From Acidobacteriota bacterium (lineage in GTDB: Bacteria > Acidobacteriota > Vicinamibacteria > Vicinamibacterales > UBA8438), in assembly GCA_011523485.1 (NCBI GenBank), contig WTGR01000340.1:1-5272 (forward strand): a stretch of 5,272 nucleotides of DNA, given 5' to 3'. Positions 1-4,815 of this stretch are shown here, piece by piece (position 1 is the first letter of the stretch; each line of letters begins with the position of its first letter). A program made the position numbers and the translations under genes. The notes beneath the pieces were generated by a model. That model saw only the letters and a program-made list of their open reading frames with translations, did no database searches and was not told where the DNA came from.

Positions 1-1
1 C

Positions 2-49
2 GCCGAAGTGTTCATGATGAGCGCCACCGACTACTCCAAGCTCAAGTAG
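2..49 (+). CDS. C-terminal end of a plus-strand gene (partial)
   Basis: The first 15 codons of the window read AEVFMMSATDYSKLK and then TAG at 47-49. The rest of the gene lies upstream of the window, so no family can be named. The main support is position: a strong GC hairpin begins 23 bases after the stop, as expected for a transcript end. The sequence is too short for codon statistics. The opposite strand is also open here, as an extension of the minus-strand quinoprotein/IS66 remnant, but that extension shows no recognisable protein. I therefore prefer the plus-strand reading with moderate confidence. Confidence 0.45.
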   Translation, partial: AEVFMMSATDYSKLK

Positions 50-72
50 CCTGCCTGAGCGTCCGGAGAGTT

Positions 73-106
73 GCCCCGGCCACGCGAGGCTTCGCATGGC
101 CGGGGC
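73..106 (+). terminator. GC-rich hairpin, probable transcription terminator
   Basis: GCCCCGGCCA at 73-82 is perfectly complementary to TGGCCGGGGC at 97-106. After one C-A mismatch the stem continues with GCGA (84-87) against TCGC (92-95), closing a 4-base loop at 88-91. There is no T-tract on either side, so it is not a classical intrinsic terminator. GC-rich bacteria often use such U-less hairpins at transcript ends. It sits just after the plus-strand stop at 49 and at the far end of the minus-strand remnant, so it could serve transcripts from both directions. Confidence 0.6.
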
Positions 107-169
107 CGCAAACAGTCCGATGCCTGGGTCGGGTGCTTCCAACCTTGGCTGGTCTCCGCAGCCGATAGA

Positions 170-298
170 CTCTACCGCCGGGTCCCACAGGAAGGTGAAG
201 AGGGCGCCGAATTCGGTGGCCAGGTGCGCGGCGAAGCGCTCGGCGTCGTCGTGCGGCGGCGGGTTGTCGACCAGCCGGCTGAGCTGGGCGAGCAGTCG
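170..298 (-). mobile_element. Remnant of an IS66-family transposase gene
   Basis: In the same open frame as the quinoprotein start, residues 130-172 read RLLAQLSRLVDNPPP, then AERFAAHLATEFGALFTFL and WDPAVE. The pattern 'R(F/L)xxHLxxxxxxLFTFLxxPxV(E/D)' is typical of IS66 transposases just before the catalytic 'ATNxxAEQ' block carrying the third acidic residue. That block is missing: after DPAVE the frame changes to unrelated SIGCGDQPRLEAP. Only about 43 residues of a transposase of roughly 450-500 survive, with no terminal inverted repeats or partner orfs visible, so this is a dead scrap. Identification is from memory of family motifs. A profile search against the IS66 DDE domain would settle it. 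Confidence 0.6.
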
Positions 299-685
299 GC
301 CGTCGACGGTCGGCGTGGCCCGCGGGCCGGTGGCGAACACCAGGACGATGTTGCGGTAGGTGGCCGGCCATTCCCGCGTCCAGAGCACCGCACCGGTCTC
401 CTCGTCGAGCGCCACGAGCCGCTCGTGGCCGTCCATCGTGCGGCTGCCCGGCGTCTCCTGGTAGTCGAGGACGAAGACGCGTCCGCCGGCGACGGCCGGT
501 CCGGCGAAGCCGGCGCGCACCGGGGTGCGCCACTTGACGATGAGCCCGTCCTCGGCGAAGCGCTCGACGATACCGGTCTCCTGCCACACGGCGGCCCGGT
601 CGACGCCGCGCCACTGCGGCCAGTCTTCGGCGTCGAGCACCGCGGTCGAGCAGCAGACGACGGCGCAGGCGAGCGCCGCGATCAT
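299..685 (-). pseudogene. 5' fragment of a PQQ (quinoprotein) beta-propeller protein
   Basis: From ATG at 685, minus strand, the frame reads MIAALACAVVCCSTAVLDAE, a hydrophobic export-signal-like start. DWPQWRG follows at residues 21-27, then FAGPAVAGGRVFVLD (60-74), ERLVALDEETGAVLW (88-102) and ATGPRATPTVDG (118-129). These are characteristic of the N-terminal blades of secreted PQQ-binding-like beta-propeller (outer-membrane-assembly or dehydrogenase-like) proteins, which normally run to about 400 or more residues. Here similarity stops at G129, exactly where 'DRVYALG'-type sequence would follow, and transposase-like residues take over. There is no clear ribosome-binding site, no positively charged signal n-region, and an in-frame TGA seven codons upstream, so the 5' end may be damaged too. 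The family call is firm; non-functionality is inferred from loss of most propeller blades. Confidence 0.7.
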
Positions 686-1055
686 CCGGCAGGGCGTACA
701 ACGTCAGACATCAGGGACCTCCAGATTGTCCCGCCACCCGCATCGATCGTTGCGACCCGTCGTCGAGGGTCGTCCCCATCGCCATTCCGGCCAGCGTAAA
801 GTACGGCATCGACCGTGTCGATCCGTCCCGGACGGACTTGAACCACTGGCTGCTGACCGGATTGACTGGGATTCTGGCGTCCTCATCACGCGGGCAAGAT
901 CCCCAACCGCAGTCCGCGTTCAGGGTCGACGACGACCCGCATCAAGCTGGGAGCATCAACGCGCGGCATCGTCGAGAACCTGTGGCAGGAACAGGCCGGC
1001 TGCTTGCCGCCCGATACCGCCGCACGCAGAGCGACCAACAACCTCCGTTGGCTCT
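686..1055. other. Region without a confident gene between the zincin gene and the quinoprotein remnant
   Basis: No frame in this 370-base stretch gives a recognisable protein with a convincing start. It holds three small inverted repeats: CGACCC/GGGTCG (753-758 with 767-772) and two adjoining 15-base dyads (808-822 and 822-836). From about 866 a plus-strand frame without a start codon looks coding in its second half and is listed separately. An imperfect hairpin, AGAGC/GCTCT (1028-1032 with 1051-1055), lies directly after the minus-strand stop at 1056. It has only about nine paired bases, a 3-base bulge and no T-run. The stretch may be decayed sequence left by the rearrangement that produced the quinoprotein/IS66 chimera. 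Confidence 0.45.
808..836. repeat. Two back-to-back perfect dyads
   Basis: ATCGAC-CGT-GTCGAT occupies 808-822 and TCCGTCC-C-GGACGGA occupies 822-836, sharing the T at 822. The arms are 6 and 7 bases, perfectly matched, with spacers of 3 and 1 bases. Such paired dyads can be operators for dimeric repressors or short RNA hairpins. No T-run follows on either strand, and no gene start is well placed for repression: the nearest is the minus-strand ATG at 685, about 120 bases away. GC-rich DNA yields short palindromes by chance, so confidence in a function is low. Confidence 0.3.
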
Positions 1056-1069
1056 TCACCCGACAGTGA
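866..1069 (+). pseudogene. Coding-like plus-strand tail, no start codon, unknown product
   Basis: After an in-frame TGA at 863-865, the plus frame is open for 67 codons to TGA at 1067-1069. It has no ATG, GTG or TTG at a sensible position with a ribosome-binding site. The second half reads TRIKLGASTRGIVENLW, then QEQAGCLPPDTAARRATNNL and RWLFTRQ. This is a balanced composition, and roughly 80% of third positions are G/C against a lower second-position GC. The stop overlaps the opposing zincin gene tail-to-tail by 14 bases. I do not recognise a family. A minus-strand frame (stop at 886) shares the same third-position phase, so codon bias alone cannot decide the strand. It may be the 3' remnant of a lost gene. 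Confidence 0.25.
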
Positions 1070-3128
1070 TGCCGCTGATGCCTGCCAGGTACATTCTCCC
1101 TCCGGGCCCCGGCGCGTCGAGCCAGAAGAGCAACTCGTACTGGCCCGCTTCGTGTTCTTCGAACGACTTCGTCATCCGGAAACGATTGCCGACGACGGGA
1201 GAGCAGGTCCGCCGGAAGAACCCCGTATCCGACCGTCTGGCACCCAGCCTGAATTCGACGCAAGCCTGGAAGAAGTCGTCCCGTGCAGTGGCGGTTACGA
1301 TGCCCGAGATGGTGAGCGTGCTGCCCGGTGTGATCAGTCCCGGTATCGGTTTGTCGAGCTGTGCGCCCGGGAACTCCCCTGGGTCAATCGGTGCATATGA
1401 CACCTGGAGCGGCGGGTCGTTGACGATCTTGCCCCCCGTCTTCGGCGTTATGTCGGAATGGAGGCGCGCCCTGCCGCCCGTGGCTTCGTGCCAGGACGGC
1501 ACCCCCTCCCACGTAGTCACCCCTTCGGTCGCGGCGTGGCGGGCTGCGAAGAAATTCCAGAAGTCCATCTCGGCCTGCGACAGCAGCTCGTCGCGCGAAA
1601 CGATCACCGTGGCGCGCCGCCACACCGAGTCCACCGGTCCTTCTCGCGGTCCGTGCTCGGCCAGGATGTCATTGATATGCACCGTGCGAACGCCTCCCTC
1701 AATGCGGGTTCCGGCTCTCCAGAGATGCTGATGCTGATTCGCGAACACCAGCAGCTCGGGAACGCTCTCCGGTCCGATCAGTCCCATCCGATACAGCGTT
1801 GTCGGGTGCAGGGCAGCCGGCTCAGGCGTGTCCTCAAGCACGAAGCCATCGCCGTCCTCGCTTCTGGCGACTCGAACGTCGGGCGCCAGCACGTTGCCAG
1901 TGAACACCTCGCCGGGGTAGAGCAACGGGGTATGGGAGGTCTGGTCGTAGAACTCCACGCCGCCGGCGAGCGCCGACCAGTCCCAGTCGTCGACCCACGT
2001 ATGGCCGATCTCGTGGTGGGAAGTCGCCATCGTTGCGAAGACCGCGCCTTCGTACAGCTCGACGGTGCGCAGCACGCCGGCGCTGCCGTACTCGTCGGAG
2101 TGGTCGTATAGCGGCCGGCCGATCCCCGAAACCGGCTGCCGTGCCCTCTTCGCGTATGCCCTGCCGTCGTCTACGGTCGTCTCGGCGGCGACGAAAGCGA
2201 TGGAGTCGTACTCGTCCGCAAAGTACTCGTAGAATCGCTGCGCCGCCATGTCGAGACGGTACTCTCCGTGGTCAGTCAGGCGTCCATTCCCGAAAGTCGG
2301 AATGACGAGGTTGACCATGTGGCTGGCGTACTGCGCCGTCTCGTCGATTCGCTCGACCTGCGACTCCGGTATGTTCAGCGGCGCCATGTTCAACCGAATC
2401 CGGTTACTCGTGAAGTCGTCGTCGCCTTCCGTCCCGATCTTCAGCTGTCCGAAGTCCACCATGGGCCTGTCGAACCCATGAGGCTCGCGGCCGATCGCAT
2501 CCCACAGTTCCTCGTGGCTCCAGTTCAGGTCGAAGACGCTGACGAGTCGGCCGTCGATTGCCGCCGTGCCCGTTCGGGCCCACGTCTCGGCGACGAACCA
2601 CTCGTCGGCACTATTCGAGTTCCGCTCGAAGGTCAGCGTCTCGACGTCTCCGACGACGAGCAGCCGATCCAGAGCGACCCCGCCGGGGTCGTCGGCGCGG
2701 ATCAACCGCGGGCGCTGGCTGTACCACAGCGGCTTCCCGTCGCGCAGCCAGTCCGCATCGGCATCGGCCCGTCGGGCCACGGAAGGGGGTGCGAAGCCCG
2801 ACCGCTTCTGACGCGCGACGACCTCCAGGGTGCCGCAGCGCAACAACGGGGGCAGATACGGGCCGATCGGTGCATCAACGGCGCGTCGTGCGTTCGGCTC
2901 CTGCTGCTCCTGTGCCACCGGAAGGGCGACCGACAGTACCGTAAGGATCGTCCCAACGACAACCCAAGGCGCTCCGCAACGTGCGTACCGCGTACTGATC
3001 TGCCGCGCGCGCCGACAGCCCCAGATGCGTTGGCCAAACGTCGCGCGAAGGTACTTGCCGCACGTCCGCCCCACGAGCGTAACAACCGTGCGACAGCGCG
3101 CGCCGCTCGTAAGGTGCTGTGGCATCAT
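1056..3128 (-). CDS. Secreted or membrane-anchored HExxH zincin-like protein (690 aa)
   Basis: A predicted metallopeptidase-like protein; its substrate is unknown. The chosen start is ATG at 3128, 5 bases after GGAGAGGAGAGA (3134-3145). An upstream in-frame ATG at 3164 lacks such a site. Residues 1-52 are Arg- and Cys-rich, and a hydrophobic segment (about 53-72, APWVVVGTILTVLSVALPVA) follows, acting as export signal or anchor. The exported body contains FYEYFADEYDS (299-309), GIGRPLYDHSDEYGSAG (335-351) and SHHEIGHTWVDDWDW (370-384). H372, E373 and H376 form the HExxH zinc motif. The HExxHxW form recalls M1-type gluzincins, whose third ligand lies 19 residues after the second His; here E392 or D395 are candidates. 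The last ~120 residues (572-690) look like a beta-sandwich with two cysteines (C623, C642). The stop at 1056 is clean. It lies downstream of the lipoprotein zincin gene and is probably co-transcribed. The zincin call is good; activity is unproven. Confidence 0.8.
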   Translation of the reverse strand: MMPQHLTSGARCRTVVTLVGRTCGKYLRATFGQRIWGCRRARQISTRYARCGAPWVVVGTILTVLSVALPVAQEQQEPNARRAVDAPIGPYLPPLLRCGTLEVVARQKRSGFAPPSVARRADADADWLRDGKPLWYSQRPRLIRADDPGGVALDRLLVVGDVETLTFERNSNSADEWFVAETWARTGTAAIDGRLVSVFDLNWSHEELWDAIGREPHGFDRPMVDFGQLKIGTEGDDDFTSNRIRLNMAPLNIPESQVERIDETAQYASHMVNLVIPTFGNGRLTDHGEYRLDMAAQRFYEYFADEYDSIAFVAAETTVDDGRAYAKRARQPVSGIGRPLYDHSDEYGSAGVLRTVELYEGAVFATMATSHHEIGHTWVDDWDWSALAGGVEFYDQTSHTPLLYPGEVFTGNVLAPDVRVARSEDGDGFVLEDTPEPAALHPTTLYRMGLIGPESVPELLVFANQHQHLWRAGTRIEGGVRTVHINDILAEHGPREGPVDSVWRRATVIVSRDELLSQAEMDFWNFFAARHAATEGVTTWEGVPSWHEATGGRARLHSDITPKTGGKIVNDPPLQVSYAPIDPGEFPGAQLDKPIPGLITPGSTLTISGIVTATARDDFFQACVEFRLGARRSDTGFFRRTCSPVVGNRFRMTKSFEEHEAGQYELLFWLDAPGPGGRMYLAGISGITVG

Positions 3129-3133
3129 GAGAA

Positions 3134-3145
3134 TCTCTCCTCTCC
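3134..3145 (-). promoter_or_regulatory. Ribosome-binding site fixing the 3128 start
   Basis: On the minus strand GGAGAGGAGAGA lies 5 bases before the ATGATG that begins the 690-residue zincin. It is a strong purine-rich Shine-Dalgarno stretch, unlike any other start in the window. It decides against the in-frame ATGs at 3164 and 3149, which lie upstream of it, the latter with the purine tract inside its coding part. Confidence 0.7.
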
Positions 3146-3202
3146 GCATGAACTGCACGTTCATTCAATCTGTTGGCCCATTCTTGCTCCGAGGAACAAC
3201 CG

Positions 3203-4404
3203 CTACCGAGTGGGCGGCCCCTCGGCCCCTCGAACCGTCGCCAGATCCCCCGTGGCCGCAGCAAGCTCGATCCGAAAACGGGCACCATCGATAGAAACGC
3301 CTTCTGGTAGGGCGACATGTCGAGTCCCTGCTCGTCGAAGTAGATCAAGCGATTCGGTATGGCGGTCAGAATCGCCGATCGGTCGCCCTCACTCAGCCGG
3401 TCCGGCCGGTACCGCACGGCGAGGTACGGCAGGATGCTCTCGGCGACGTCTTCCCTGTCCGGATAGTCGCGTGCGTACTCCGAGATGAAGACGCCATCCG
3501 CCTGCTGGGCTGCTCGCCACCCGCCGGAGTCTTCATGGGCACCATCCAACGAGACGTGTCCGCCCTCATGAATGAACACCTCCTCCAGATAGCCGTCGCG
3601 GATGTACCGCCGACCCTGGTCAGCGTGAATCAGGAAACTCCTGTCGTGCCAGTTGCCTCCGAACAGCTCGTCGCCGGCATTGATCTGTACCTTTCGGGCC
3701 CGTGACAGCAAGACTGCCGGCAGGCGCCCCAAGGCGCCCGCGTACGTGTCGACCTCCGCACGTGCTCCATCTCTCCCGAACTCCGGATTGACCTGGAACT
3801 CGAGCTCCACGTCGGCGTACCGCACATCGAACAAGTAGGCGTTGACCGTGATCCACCGATCGGGCCGTCTGTCGTAGATCAGGCGTTCCCCGCGCCCGGC
3901 ATACGTTATGTCTCGAAGCGACGTCGGATCCGCAGGCCCGAGAATGTCCGGCGTGATGAAAATGGTTCCTGCGTACGGTGGGATCCCGGTGTGCTCGAGG
4001 GCGAAGTCGATCGTCCGGTCCGCCTCCATCGTGACCTCGACCGTCTCGGCTACGTGGCTGGGCTCGGCTGACGCCGTTACCGTGACAGTTCCCGACACGT
4101 TCCCGAAGCGGTACCGCCCGTCCCGATCGGTTCTTGTTGATTCCTGCTGGCCGTTGTCGAGCCGTACCACCGCGCCGGCAAGCACTGGCCCGTTTCTCCG
4201 GCGGTCGCTTACCGTGCCGGACAGAATGAAAGCTGGCGCCTCGACCGTCACCGAGAAGGGCTGCGTGGCGGTTTCGCCTTCCGGATCACGTGCCGTGACC
4301 TGGATATCCGCCCGGCCGAGGTTCTCCGCAGCGATGATTGCGGTGCTTTCCTCGACGGTCACCGCGGCAACGTGGGTGTTGCTGGAGGTTGCTTCGTACG
4401 TCAG
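3203..4404 (-). CDS. Main part of a lipoprotein zincin (HEGGH) gene, frameshifted at both ends
   Basis: This is the continuation of the lipoprotein start at 4673; numbering assumes one base restored at 4404-4407. It begins LTYEATSSNTHVAAV (91-105) and completes an Ig/cadherin-like repeat ending QPFSVTV. A carboxypeptidase-regulatory-like beta domain follows (about 151-225: LSGTVSDRRRNGPVLAGAVV, TDRDGRYRFGNV). The zincin region then carries FIHEGGHVSLDGAH, with HEGGH at 369-373, and ISEYARDYPDREDVAES (397-413), where E408 or E412 could be the third zinc ligand. PNRLIYFDEQGLDMSP (440-455) is the end typical of this unnamed family as I recall it. The unbroken frame continues to 2875, but that would overlap the next gene by 254 bases with Arg-rich, low-quality sequence. 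A one-base shift near 3301-3330 gives EGVSIDGARFRIELAAATGD and a stop at 3203, 74 bases before the next start. I prefer 3203. Role inferred: surface metallopeptidase-like protein. Confidence 0.65.
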
Positions 4405-4673
4405 GGGTCACCGTCCGGGTCACTGAAGTACTGTGCCAACTCCAGGTGAACGCTCTCATCTCGCGGCACGGACTGAGCGGGGATCGAGCCCGACGCCACG
4501 GGCGCACGGTTGCTCGTCGGGGTCGGGCCGGTCGGCGTCCGAAGTTCGTTGCGGTCTCCGCCACAGGCAAGCGAAAAGGCCAGGAGAAGTGCGACCGCGG
4601 CGTTGCCGCCGCGACTGAGGGCAACGCCCAGGCCATCGAGGCCGACGAGACGCCCGCCGAGTCGGACATCCAT
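4401..4673 (-). CDS. N-terminal part of the lipoprotein zincin: signal, lipobox, linker, first Ig/cadherin strands
   Basis: ATG at 4673 starts MDVRLGGRLVGLDGLG with Arg4, Arg8 and Arg21. A hydrophobic core, AAVALLLAFSLA, follows and then Cys37 (lipobox-like SLAC; Ser at -3 is not ideal). After it comes a low-complexity linker GGDRNELRTPTGPTPTS and NRAPVASGSIPAQ, then ELAQYFSDPDGDP (residues 78-90). TGA at 4401-4403 ends the frame in the middle of a repeat that normally continues 'LTYxAxSSN'. That sequence is present one base out of phase, so this and the 3203-4404 part are one gene. There is no good ribosome-binding site, but the preceding gene's likely stop (TGA at 4675-4677) is one base away, implying translational coupling. 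A TTG at 4721 could add 16 residues but is less likely. The product would be an outer-membrane or periplasmic lipoprotein. Confidence 0.65.
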   Translation of the reverse strand: MDVRLGGRLVGLDGLGVALSRGGNAAVALLLAFSLACGGDRNELRTPTGPTPTSNRAPVASGSIPAQSVPRDESVHLELAQYFSDPDGDP

Positions 4674-4677
4674 GTCA
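4671..4677 (-). promoter_or_regulatory. TGACATG stop/start coupling site
   Basis: On the minus strand TGA (4677-4675) and ATG (4673-4671) are separated by a single C. The TGA closes the frame that gives a sensible C-terminus to the Sel1 protein. The ATG opens the lipoprotein signal sequence. This geometry is typical of operon genes translated by re-initiation, and it explains the absence of a Shine-Dalgarno sequence before the lipoprotein start. It depends on the frameshift proposed at 4815-4818. Confidence 0.5.
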
Positions 4678-4815
4678 CGGACCAGCGGGTGTAAAGGCCC
4701 AGCCGATGGCGTTCCGGACAACGCCCCCCGGACCCAGGTTCATCAGGCATGTCCCGGTGGCCTGGAACCGGAAATTGCCGGTCTCGCTACGTACAGTTTC
4801 ACCGCTACAGGAGAA
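4675..4815 (-). other. Out-of-phase C-terminus of the Sel1-repeat protein
   Basis: One base out of phase with the Sel1 frame, the minus strand reads FSCSGETVRSETGNFRFQAT, then GTCLMNLGPGGVVRNAIGWA and FTPAGP before TGA at 4675. The 46 residues have balanced composition and mostly G/C third positions. The unshifted frame instead gives SPVAVKLYVARPAISGSRPP and stops at 4743. Together with two cysteines just upstream (RGCDRDAGCDG) the segment would form a small Cys-containing domain, fitting an exported protein. The stop lies one base before the next start. I read it as the true end of the Sel1 gene; family unknown. Confidence 0.5.

Larger units (their letters stand above)
1..169 (-). other. Open-frame tail downstream of the IS66 scrap, no recognisable product
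   Basis: The minus-strand frame that started at 685 stays open past the transposase scrap to the window edge. It reads SIGCGDQPRLEAPDPGIGLF and further unrecognised sequence. It crosses the hairpin at 73-106 and the plus-strand stop at 49, so it is probably a chance open frame in GC-rich DNA rather than coding sequence. Nothing in it matches a quinoprotein or IS66 domain. Confidence 0.4.

Noticed and set aside
42..701. Long minus-strand frame over the quinoprotein/IS66 region
   Set aside because: Its product is almost entirely Arg, Ala, Gly and Pro; the neighbouring frame encodes recognisable PQQ and IS66 motifs.
71..799. Long plus-strand frames over 71-799 and 525-1400
   Set aside because: They lie opposite the quinoprotein remnant and zincin 3' end, have shadow-like composition and no recognisable motif.
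815..860. tRNA-like GGTTCAAGTCC on the minus strand
   Set aside because: The T-loop consensus fits, but the T-stem has a mismatch and wobble pairs and no matching 5' acceptor or anticodon arm is found; as an attachment-site remnant it has no supporting integrase.
1028..1055. Hairpin just after the zincin stop as terminator
   Set aside because: The stem is short with a 3-base bulge and no T-run follows; too weak to call alone.
2875..3202. Extension of the lipoprotein zincin to 2875
   Set aside because: It would overlap the next gene by 254 bases in another frame, past a strong ribosome-binding site, with Arg-rich unconvincing sequence.
2268..3488. 406-codon plus-strand frame
   Set aside because: It lies antisense to both zincin genes, whose frames contain conserved motifs and signal sequences; its composition is Arg/Pro/Ser-rich.
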